Of a DNA stretch of 64,000 nucleotides, positions 41,701 to 51,431 are shown piece by piece; positions within the stretch are counted from its first letter, which is position 1; each line of letters begins with the position of its first letter. The notes under the pieces are model-generated. The model did no database searches and was not told the DNA's origin. It worked only from the letters and a program-made list of their open reading frames with translations. Source of the stretch: Saussurea involucrata (lineage: Eukaryota > Streptophyta > Magnoliopsida > Asterales > Asteraceae); NCBI GenBank assembly GCA_033807775.1, contig CM066314.1, positions 95,458,929 through 95,522,928 of the forward strand, in the 5' to 3' direction. The position numbers were made by a program, and so were the translations under genes.

Positions 41701-41845
41701 GACCTTCTCGTATAGAAATCATAAGATTTTCATCGATGTTGTCAAGGAATTGGATCATACGAGTTTTCCATTGCTGATACTCTTCTGGTATAAGAACAGG
41801 CGGTTTGGTTTCGGATCCCATGGCTAGATATTCTTTAGAAGACAT
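38721..41845 (-). pseudogene. gag: gag of Sirevirus E with one frame change
   Basis: The start is taken at ATG 41845 (MSSKEYLAMG). An N-terminal copia gag domain (YQQWKTRMIQF, EMWDELERQ) is followed by a CCHC zinc knuckle, CFKCGKSGHYAKDC, at about residues 348-361. A Ser/Glu/Gln-rich coiled-coil spacer with NQNSD/SQNSE repeats follows, then the C-terminal end GPIPKWVPK. The first frame stops at 39452. The -1 frame continues without a gap from the A7 run at 39475-39481 to the stop at 38721. One missing A, in the genome or in the assembly, explains this. Slippage on the run is also possible. Gag forms the particle and binds RNA. Confidence 0.85.
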
Positions 41846-42035
41846 GATTGTAAGAAAATTCAACAGAAAGACAAATTCGATTTTCTTGATCGAAAAGTAG
41901 CAGGTAATTCAAGAATTGCTAAGAATTCAAGAACTAGCCCTAGCAGCGGAATCGAATTTTGAATGAATCAAGAAATCTTCAAGAAATTGATCAATCGATC
42001 TTCGCAATCACAATCTTGAACGAATTTGTTTGTTG

Positions 42036-42051
42036 ATTGGCTCTGATACCA
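42036..42051 (-). other. Primer-binding site of E
   Basis: On the minus strand TGGTATCAGAGCC follows the 5' LTR by about two bases. It is complementary to initiator Met tRNA. Confidence 0.9.
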
Positions 42052-42053
42052 AT

Positions 42054-42541
42054 TGAAAGTGCAGGATCTATTCTTACAATCAATATAGAAAGAAGTAATT
42101 GAGAAATTGTATGATCAAGCCCAATTGTATTCAATGATGCACAGAATTACAGATCTAAGAGAGAGATCACCTCAAAGATTACAAGGAATGAATACAAGTA
42201 ATATGGGAAAATCAATCAGTTAGCAACGTAGTGCTAACCACTCTATTTATACTGCAACAAACATCTTAAAGCTACAGTACAAATAAGAAAGACTAATAAG
42301 AACATAACACGTGTCCTAATTAGTTTACACATTACTAAATAACGAAACTCGTCATAAGTTCTGAACAGGTAGTTCAGAACTTCTGAACATTCTTCTGATC
42401 ACGCTTCTCAGAACTTCTGACTTCTCTTTCTCAGATCTCTGACTCTTCTTCTCAGAACTTCTGACTCTTCTTCTCAGAACTTCTGAACCTTCTTATCAGA
42501 TCTTCAACACTTGGTTTATTGACAAAACTTCAGATCTAACA
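42054..42541 (-). repeat. 5' LTR of E (488 bp)
   Basis: It is 487/488 identical to the 3' LTR. The TATA box is at 42244-42251 (minus strand). It is followed by the ATTTT duplication at 42542-42546. Confidence 0.95.
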
Positions 42542-42546
42542 ATTTT

Positions 42547-42692
42547 ATCAGAGATCATGTGATAAATGGTGCTATAGAACTTCATTTTATCCCAACTGAC
42601 TTTCAGTTAGCTGATATGTTCACCAAACCTCTTGATGAGACAAGATTTAACTTTCTCATCAGCGAGCTTGGAATGCTGAACTTAGAAGAGTA
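42547..42692 (+). pseudogene. pol: RNase H C-terminus of Sirevirus C, right of E
   Basis: It continues the C RNase H frame directly after the duplication (IRDHV, then LADMFTKPL and GMLNL) to a stop near 42690. This confirms the nested insertion. Confidence 0.9.
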
Positions 42693-43625
42693 AAATCTTC
42701 AGCGGTTTACATTTCATCAGTGATAACAATTGAACTTGTATAAACCATACTTATCACGTACTCTCTGATTAAAATTGATTCGCTGATATCAAGGTATGTT
42801 CTCTTGCTCGCTGACGTTCGCCTAGAACTGAAAGATTTCAAAAACAAATTGCATCGCTGAATATCTCTTCCTTTTAGTGATACTTTCGAAATTTCTAAAT
42901 CTAACACTGATACTTCTATTTAATAATTCATGTTTTCAAAAATTATCCATGAGATTTCAAAAACCTTAGAGACATCCTAAAACATGAAAGGACGTGTGTG
43001 ATGTCATCACAACAGATAAGTCATGGCACGTTTTATCTAACACGTTCACCCGTTTCGACTTCCTTGTCCAATCAAATTCAAGGGACGTGTCCGTGTCATC
43101 GTGAAAAACTTTTCCGCTCATAGTTTTTCTCTCTCTAACTCTCACTTTATAAACACTTTCGAGTTTATATTTTTACCTTACGCGAACTTCATCTCCTTCA
43201 AGCAAGATTTCTCTGTTGCATTCAAGATATAAACTCAAGAACCTGTTCATCTTCATCTTCTTAAACTTCACAGGTTAATATCTCTTTTATTTTTGCAACT
43301 AATAAACTTGTTTTCGATCTTATTATTGTTTTTAGAAGATCAAACAAATGAACCTTCTTAAAATAAATTCATTCTCTTTTTCATGATTTTATGAACACAA
43401 TCTTCATGGTTGTTCTTCAAGTTTAAAACAAAAATCTTAAACTTGTTCTTCATGTTTTTCCAAAATCCTTACTTTAAAAGGAAACTGGAAAATAAGGCAT
43501 TCACTAGTTTTGAATCTCTGCCAAAACCAAAAAAAACCCCTAATTTATACTATACCCTAAAACCCTTATTTTGAATATTTTATTCATTTTAAGATCTTCT
43601 GATCCTATTCTTATTATAAACAGAA
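42693..43625 (+). promoter_or_regulatory. C spacer with gene-like promoter and 5' UTR intron before ORF3
   Basis: The left part carries CGCTGATA-type words. From about 43080 it looks like a cellular promoter: CT-rich, with TATAAA at 43148-43153. A likely 5' UTR intron has donor CAG/GTTAATA at 43274 and acceptor ATAAACAG at 43623, three bases before the ORF3 ATG (43626). The intron would be T-rich and about 350 bp. Confidence 0.5.
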
Positions 43626-43853
43626 ATGGCATATTCTACTAGAACTCCTGCTGCCGAGTCCCCCACTGCTGCTAAAACTACTGAAATCACAAAATCTCCT
43701 CAGGTTAAGTTTAAACTTGAGAAAGTTACCTTTCAAAGCAATAATCCCTATGCTCTCTTCGACTTCCCTGAAAAGAAGCAAGTCACACATCTAGATGATG
43801 CGGTGAATTTTCTCAAGACCTGTACCCTGTCGACAACTCTTACTATTGCACCC
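43626..43853 (+). pseudogene. ORF3 N-terminus of Sirevirus C, left of D
   Basis: It starts MAYSTRTPAAES and is open for 76 codons until cut by D. It continues at 56008 after the CACCC duplication. It is Pro/Thr-rich at first, then a segment resembling the start of the conserved ORF3 block. Confidence 0.7.
43849..43853 (+). other. Target-site duplication of D (left)
   Basis: CACCC is repeated at 56003-56007. Confidence 0.93.
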
Positions 43854-45363
43854 TGATAACTCTATTTTTAGAGTTATTATTTCCATTTATTTTCCACTTT
43901 ATTTTGTCAATTTTAGCCATTTCACTTCTTAAAACCCCCATTCTTGGTATATTTCACGAAAACGAGCAAAAGGAGTGAACCATGGCCTTTAATAAATTAT
44001 TCGGTAGATTTTGGGTGTTTTTCACGTTTTATCTTGCAGTGATCACTGTTGTGCCCACTCCGGTTCCCACTCTTCGAGCAGATCAAGAAAACAAAAGAAA
44101 ACCATGGGCTGGAAATATAAAACCTGGAGTTTAGAAGGTTCAAATGGCAGGAAAATATGGGATGGAGAAGTACAAGGTTGTTTTCATTGGAGATAGCATC
44201 AAGTACACCTCCTTGTACTTGGAGATTGACTTGGAAAAGGGTCCATTGGGTAAAAGGATTACACAAGGAACTGATTTCTGCCACAACACAGCAATCTTTA
44301 CTCATTGGAAGACCCACCTCTTTTGTGTAATACCCAACTCTTTCTCCTAGTATATAAAGGAATACTTGGGTATCATTTATTAGGATCCTTGAGTTTTTGC
44401 TTAGCCTTAAATTCTCTCAACTACCACATTAGCTTTAGTCTTTTATTTACTGCAGTAACTAGCTTTAATTTTCAGTAATTTACTTTCTTAGCTTAATTGT
44501 AGTTCGCAATACACAGTGACAGGGACGAACCCTCGTTTCCCACTGTGAGTTCTATTCAAGTCACTTCCAGTTTAATTATGTGCAACTTCTACGCTTTTGC
44601 TTTCTTTACTTCAAGTATGGGCTAAACATCCTCTGGGATGTAGGAAGGAGAAGTACCTGGATTTTATTAAAAATTCTTGAGTAATCTTTATACTTAGAAT
44701 ATTTGTTGTTTTGGTCATTCATTCTCGATATTTACCCAAGGATGCGAACAAGCCGATCACTTGCAAGGATCTAAAGTCTAGTTCTTAACATAGAAATAAG
44801 TAGAACGTAGTGACACGAGCTTGAATGATGCTAGGGGATTCGAAAGAATTCTTATGACACTTACGAAAGTGAAGTCGGCATAGTGAGCAAATCTCAACCC
44901 ACTGGAGTAGTAGGCAAGCTAATTTGTGTATTAAAAACACTTAGAGTATTTGTCTCTACACATTCCATCGAGACCTGAAAAGGTCCATTCTTGAGTATTT
45001 TGTAACCGGGCTTTTCTAGCGAAAATGTCTACCTCGAATACAAGGATCATTTTTTAGGACCGAGTATTTAGTATAAAATCTAGGGAAATCTAACCTCCAT
45101 TCCTCCTTTTAATCTTAGTAAAATCGTCAAAGTAGCTATTTCGCCAACCAAACCAAAGTATTATTTTCCTCTCTAATTGAAACCTGTAAAAGGAGCTCAT
45201 GAGAACCATATTGTCTTGATTGTCCAGTCCCTGTGGATTCGATTCTTGTATTTTACCAACTATTACTTGCTATTACGATCATAGTGGACAGTGTACACTT
45301 GCACTTCCCACTGTGGACAGCTTGCAACCCACTGCGATTAAAACACATATTTCACACGTAACA
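43854..45363 (+). repeat. 5' LTR of D (1,510 bp)
   Basis: It runs from TGATAACTC to CGTAACA. The first 25 bases form a hairpin (ATAACTCTA, TTTT loop, TAGAGTTAT). TATATAAAGG at 44351-44360 is the probable promoter. Compared with the 3' LTR it lacks about 60 bp near 44993, between GAG repeats. Confidence 0.92.
44144..44350 (+). CDS. Small ORF in U3 of the D 5' LTR (68 aa)
   Basis: It starts MAGKYGMEKYKVVFIGD and ends CVIPNSFS. The stop codon TAG directly abuts the TATA box. The frame is also open in the D 3' LTR and in the D2 LTR. It lies upstream of the LTR promoter, so it would need transcription from outside. The product is unknown and may be chance. Confidence 0.3.
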   Translation: MAGKYGMEKYKVVFIGDSIKYTSLYLEIDLEKGPLGKRITQGTDFCHNTAIFTHWKTHLFCVIPNSFS

Positions 45364-45369
45364 AGTTTT

Positions 45370-45387
45370 TGGCGCCGTTGCCGGGGA
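45370..45387 (+). other. Primer-binding site of D
   Basis: TGGCGCCGTTGCCGGGGA lies six bases after the LTR. It is typical of plant Tat/Athila gypsy elements. Confidence 0.9.
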
Positions 45388-45579
45388 CTGGCGTGATTTT
45401 AAATCTCAACATATTAGTTTTTGTTCGAGCCCGAGTAACTCGTTTTTCTAAGCTTTTCGTGTTGCATGCCACGGCAACAACACGAACCTTTGATTCCAAT
45501 CGATCTTGAAATAGAAAAGACTTTAAGAAGAAGACATAAAAACAAAAATTGACAACCCCCTGTGATCCCCACTGTAAAC

Positions 45580-46779
45580 ATGGCAGCAATACCGCCACCT
45601 ATAGTGGAGACCACAGTGACGATTGCCGATAGCAAAGATCGAAAAATACGGGACTACGCTACTTCCGAAGCTAATGACTTAAGCTCCGGGATTCTAAGGC
45701 CCAACATTGTTGCAAACCATTTTGAACTCAAACCGGTGATGTTTCAAATGATTCAAGCCATGGGTCGGTTTGGAGGATCGCCATCTGAGGATCCACACTC
45801 GCACTTAAAATCTTTCTTGGAAATGACCGATTCCTTTCAGTTACAAGGTGTGAGTGATGAAGCATTAAGACTAAGACTTTTTCCTTTTTCACTAAGGGAT
45901 AAGGCAAAGTCATGGTTGAACTCGCATGCACCTCGCTCGATAACCACTTGGCAAGAACTTGTCGATAAATTTTTTCAAAAATACTTTCCTCCAACGAGGA
46001 ACGTAAGGTTTCGAAATGACATAATTTTGTTTAGGCAAGAAGAAGATGAGGTTGTTTCAGATGCATGGGAACGATTTAAAGATTTACTTCGAAAGTGCCC
46101 ACATCATGGCATCCCACATTGCATCCAATTGGAGACCTTTTACAATGGTCTTTCCAATGCAGCCAAAATCATCTAAGATGCAACAGCCGGTGTAACATTC
46201 ACGAGTAAAACCTACAACGAAGGATATCAAATCTTAGAAAAAGTGTCCAACAACAATACCGAGTAGTCCAATCCTAGAGCAGTAGTACCAAAGACCAACA
46301 CCATCGATTCTGAAGCACTTAAAACCATGAATGCGCAGTTAGTAGCCTTGACCAAAATCGTTTTAAACCAAAATAGAGGCCAAGTTAATTCCGCAACCCA
46401 TCTCGCCGAAAACTGCTCCCTCTGTGGAGAGGAGCATGTTTTTGATTTTTGTCCAGCAAATCCAGAATCTGTTAATGTCATAGGGACCAACCCGAGGAAC
46501 AACCCTTATTCGCAGACTTATAATCCAGGTTGGAGAAATCATCCGAATTTATCTTGGTCTGGTAATCAAGGACTCCAACCCCAAGGGCCGAGTCATATCC
46601 AGCAAAGACCACACAACCCCCCTGGATTTCAACCACATCACAGTGGGCAATCCTCACATCACAGTGGGCAGCACCCACAGAACTTTCACCAAGGGCGGTC
46701 CTCACAACCATACCAACCACGATCCAACCAACCAACTAAGGTTCAACAATCGACGAATCAATTCTCAAGGGTTTTATGA
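45580..46779 (+). pseudogene. gag: gag of Athila element D
   Basis: It starts at ATG 45580. The Athila/gypsy gag core reads FGGSPSEDPHSHLKSFLE, AKSWLNS, FFQKYFPP and CIQLETFYNGL. A Cys/His finger (CSLCGEEHVFDFC) follows, then an Asn/Pro/Gln/His-rich tail with HSGQ repeats encoded by CACAGTGGGCA. Stops at 46174-46176 and 46264-46266 break the frame. At 46776 the frame passes to pol through an ATGA overlap, with a -1 change. Confidence 0.85.
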
Positions 46780-49700
46780 ACCAAACCCAGGCAGCCATTA
46801 GGAACATAGAGACCCAAGTAGGACAACTAGCAGTCGAAGTTAAGAATAGACCACCAGGGACGTTACCTAGTGATACCGAGCATGCTAGGGTGATAGGAAA
46901 AGGGCCTGAACATGTCAATTCCATAACACTTAGGAGTGGAAAGGATCTGAAAGATATCATTTTTAAGTCTGATGATTCGCCTCAAATACCCACTGTGATC
47001 ACCACAGTGGGCACTCCTCAAGTCACTGTGATCCCCACTGTGGGGACCGACATCCCTGACCTTCCCACTTTTGGACCTGTTCCAAAGCCAATACCTCAGC
47101 AAACTCAAATTGACCCACGAAGTATCCCTTTTCCTCAAAGAATGAAGCCTAAAAATGTCGATGTTCAATTTAAAAAATTCTTAGACATTTTTAAACAACT
47201 TCATATTATCATACCCTTGGTAGAAGCTCTCGAGCAAATGCCAAGCTATGTTAAATTTTTAAAGGATATTTTGAACAAAAAGAAAAAGTTGGGTGAGTTT
47301 GAGACTGTGGCTTTGACCGAAGAATGTAGTGCCCTCCTTACTAGCAAGATTCCACCTAAGTTGAAGGACCCGGGTAGTTTCACCATTTCATGCATTATAG
47401 GAGGACAAGAAGTAGGTCAAGCACTTTGTGATTTAGGAGCTAGTGTCAACTTGATGCCGCTGTCCATTTGTAACAAGTTAGGTATTGGAGAGGCTAGACC
47501 CACAACCGTGACATTATAACTAGCCGACCGGTCCATTGCCTACCCAAAAGGAAAAATAGAAGACGTTTTGGTCCAAGTGGATAAATTTATCTTCCCTGTC
47601 GATTTTCTAGTTCTAGATTATGAGGCCGATAAAGAAATCCCAATTATCTTAGGGCGTCCGTTTCTTGCAACCGGACGTACTTTGATTGATGTGCACAGAG
47701 GGGAACTCACGATGAGAGTTAATGACCAAGAGGTGACATTCAATGTTTTTAAGTCTCTTAAATATATAGATACCGAAGATTGCTTTGCCTTGAGTTCGAT
47801 TTATGGAACCCACAGTCTTGACACACTGCCCACGTTGGGGAATACAGTTCCCACAGTGGGGAGTGATAGTGAGCACTCTGAATCTGAGAGTGATGACGCT
47901 TTTGAGTATGAGTGTAACGAAATGGTTGCAGCTTTTGAACCTCTGGACTTTAAGAATAGAGATGTTCAACCCCCTTCAATAGAACAACCTCCCGAGTTAG
48001 AGCTTAAACCATTGCCTTCCCATTTAAAACATTCTTATCTCGCTAAGGATAATAAACTTCCCGTTATTATCTCTTCCAAACTTAGTGAGAAACAAGAACA
48101 ACTTCTGATCGATTTGTTGATGAAGCATAAGGGAGCAATTGGTTGGACCATAGCGGAAATTAGAGGAATTAGCCCCTCTTTATGCCAACATAAGATTAAC
48201 TTGGAGAGTGACCACACTGGAAAAGTCCAACCTCAAAGAAGGTTGAACCCCATCATGAAGGAGGTAGTTAAGAAAGAAGTCTTGAAGTGGTTAGATGCCG
48301 GTATTATCTATCCCATTGCTAGTAATAGTTGGGTGAGCCCCGTCCAATGTGTCCCTAAAAAGAGAGGGACGACCGTAGTGAAGAACGAAAAGAACGAGCT
48401 CATTCCCACTAGGACTGTCAAGGGATGGAGAATATGCATGGACTATAGACAACTCAACTTGGCCACTAAGAAAGACCATTTTCCCTTACCTTTCATCGAC
48501 CAAATGCTTGATAGGTTAGCGGGGAATGAATTTTATTTCTTTCTAGATGGATACTCCGGATACAACCAAATCCACATCGCCCCCGAGGACCAAGAAAAGA
48601 CCACATTTACTTGTCCCTACGGTACTTTTCCATTCCGGAGGATGCCATTCGGATTATGTAATGCCCCAACCACTTTCCAACGTTGTATGATGGCCATTTT
48701 TACCGACATGATAGAGGACACCATAGAAGGTTTTATAGATGACTTTTCTGTGATAGGGACATCATTCGACAACTGCTTGTGGAATTTAGAAAAAAGCTTA
48801 GTGAGATGTGAGACCCACGACCTTATTTTAAATTGGGAAAAATGCCATTTTATGGTAGAAGAAGGTATTGTCCTAGGTCATCTTGTCTAAAAAAGAGGGT
48901 TGGAAGTCGATAAAGCCAAGCTTGAGGTAGTGGCACAACTTCCCGAACCCACAACTGTGAAAGGCATTCGAAGTTTTTTAGGTCATGCGGGTTTTTATAG
49001 GAGGTTCATCAAGGATTTTTCAAAAATTACAAAACCCCTATGCAACCTGTTGAAGCATGAAAAAGACTTCATTTTTACAAAAGAATGCCAAAATGCTTTT
49101 GAAACAATCAAGGAAGCCTTATTCACAACACCCATAGTGACCACTCCAGACTGGTCACTCCCATTCGAAGTGATGTGTGATGCCAGCGAGTGGGCTGTGG
49201 GGGCTGTTCTCGGACAAAAAAAGAACAAAGATTTTCACCCCATTTATTATGCGAGTAGAACACTGATTGAAGCTCAAATTAATTACACAGTAACTGAAAA
49301 AGTGGTGTTTGCAGTGATGCGTGATGCCAGCGAGTGGGCAGTGGTGTTTGCTTTTGATCGTTTCAGGTCATACTTGATAGGGACGAAGGTCATAGTGCAC
49401 ACAGATCATGCGACAATAAAATACTTGATCAACAAGGCTGATTCTAAGCCACGCTTGATTAGGTGGGTATTATTGCTGCAAGAATTTGACCTTGAGATCA
49501 TTGATAGGAAAGTAACAAGCAATCAGATAGCTGACCATCTGTCCAGACTCGAGAAGATAGTGGGCACTGTTGATCCCACTCCGGTCAGAGAAAATTTTCC
49601 CGATGAACAATTGTTATCAGCCCAACATCTCGAAAATAATATTCCTTGGTATGCTGACATTGCCAACTTTTTAGCAAGTGGACTAAAACCCCATGGGATA

Positions 49701-50885
49701 AGTGGACAACCATTTAAAAAGTTTTGACATGATACACGACAATATATTTGGGACGACCCTTTCTTATATAAGATATGGACGGATCAAATATTGAGGCGTT
49801 GTATCCACGGGAGTGAGCAACATCAAATACTCCATGGTTGTCACGCATCCCACTACGGTGGCCACTTTAGTGGAAACCGCACTGCTGCAAAAATCTTGCA
49901 AAGTGGGTATTTTTGGCCCACTATGTTTAAAGACTCTTATGAATTTGTGAAAAGTTGTGAGCAATGTCAACGCACCGGGAACATTTCGCAAAGGAACGAA
50001 ATGCCTCTTAACAACATTTTAGAGGTAGAACTTTTTGATGTTTGGGGGATCGATTTCATGGGTCCCTTTCCAAATTCCAACAATAATTTTTATATCTTGG
50101 TTGCGGTAGATTATGTTTCAAAATGGGTGGAAGCCATTGTGTGTCATTCTAATGATGCCAATACCGTGGTAAAGTTTTTGCATAAAAACATTTTTACTCG
50201 ATTTGGAACACCACGAGCATTGATTAGTGATGAAGGCACCCATTTTGTGAACAAAGTCATGACCTCGGTCCTTGCCAAATATGACATACATCATAGAGTA
50301 GCCACCGCATACCACCCGCAAACCAACGGTTTGGCCGAGCTTTCAAACCGTGAGATCAAAAGAATTTTAGAAAAAGTTGTTAAACCGCACCGAAAAGATT
50401 GGTCAACCAAACTCGATGATGCTCTTTGGGCCTACCGAACGGCCTATAAAACTCCTTTGGGAATGTCTCCATTTAAATTAGTTTTTGGCAAAGCTTGCTA
50501 TCTACCGATTGAATTGGAACACAAGGCATTTTGGGCCCTCAAAGAGCTTAACATGAGTGAGGGTGTTGCGGGAATCAAAAGGACTCTACAGTTGCATGAG
50601 TTAGAAGAGTTGCGTTACCACTCTTATGAAAACGCAAAGTTGTACAAGGAGAAGACCAAGATGTGGCATGATCGTCGAATTAACCATAGGGAGTTCATGG
50701 AGGGACAACAGGTATTATTGTTCAATTCTCGTCTTAAACTCTTTCCAGGTAAACTAAAATCTCGTTGGACGGGACCATATACCATTGTCAAGGTAAGTCC
50801 CTTTGGAACAGTGGAGCTGAAGTCCCCACAATCTGGTCAAACGTTCAAAGTCAATGGGCAAAGGGTGAAGCACTTTCTGAATTAA
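46776..50885 (+). pseudogene. pol: Pol of Athila element D (PR-RT-RH-IN) with three stops
   Basis: One frame runs throughout. Aspartic protease is DLGASVNLMP. RT reads CMDYRQLN, LDGYSGYNQI, FPFRRMPFGLCNAP and the FIDD box (48732-48746). RNase H reads YYASRTL and HTDHATIKYL. Integrase has an HHCC finger (CHASHYGGHF to CEQCQ) and D,D,E core (GIDFMGPF, ISDEGTHF, NGLAELSNRE). There is no chromodomain. Stops are TAA 47517, TAA 48888 and TGA 49725. A 32-bp RNase H segment (49169-49200) is repeated in frame at 49313-49344, disturbing a conserved region. The enzyme set is inactive. Confidence 0.92.
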
Positions 50886-51431
50886 AGTGCCCACATTCTG
50901 AATGAAAGTGCCCACATTCCAGCCCACTCTCCACCCCACTATGGTTAAGCAAAGTCAACGTTGTTTGTAAATATTTTATTTTAGTTGTTTACTGTCTTTT
51001 TATTAATTTTAGTGTTTTTAATTCTGCATGGTAGTTTATTTCAATGTGTGTAGGAGAACTTGGCAATTTCTTTGGAACAAAAAGGTTCGCAGTGGGCAGA
51101 AGCAGGTCACTGCACTCCCCACTCTTAAATCTGACGGAAGATGGGACCATTTTTGGGGCCCAATGCTGACAAGCTTTCACTTTTTTCTACCATCAAGTCT
51201 ACTTTTCCGCCATGTTGTCATAGTTCACCATTTTCCAAGAAAAACCATCATAGTCCTTCTCCCTCTCTCCTAGAAACCGACGGTTCCACCCTAAACCCTT
51301 TTCCAAAATTCAAAAAACCACCTTAACCCCTCAAAAACCACTTTCACTTCCAAAATATTCAAAAACACTCTTTCTTCTCCATTTCTCTCCAAGAAACCCA
51401 ATTTATAAAAAACCTTCCTAAAACCCTAAAA
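50886..51431 (+). other. D spacer between integrase and the extra ORF
   Basis: There is no gene. It contains GGGGCCCAATG (near 51157, resembling a TCP/site II promoter box), CT-rich leader sequence, TATAAAAAA near 51404 and AACCCTAAAA (telo-box-like) just before the ATG at 51432. It could be an internal promoter. Confidence 0.45.

Larger units (their letters stand above)
29302..42541 (-). mobile_element. Sirevirus E, young and nearly intact (13,240 bp)
   Basis: It is a complete minus-strand element with 488-bp LTRs that differ at one base, and a perfect ATTTT duplication. It has a primer site, gag, full pol, intact 1,558-residue ORF3 and polypurine tract. The only coding lesion I see is a one-base frame change in a run of seven A in gag. 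It lies inside RNase H of C. Confidence 0.95.

Noticed and set aside
43982..44135. Small ORF with hydrophobic start (MAFNKLFGRFW) in the D LTR
   Set aside because: Its frame is not kept in the D 3' LTR and is stopped early in D2.
45338..45998. Antisense ORFs across D gag
   Set aside because: They are shadows of the gag frame. They contain no known domain and overlap the primer site.
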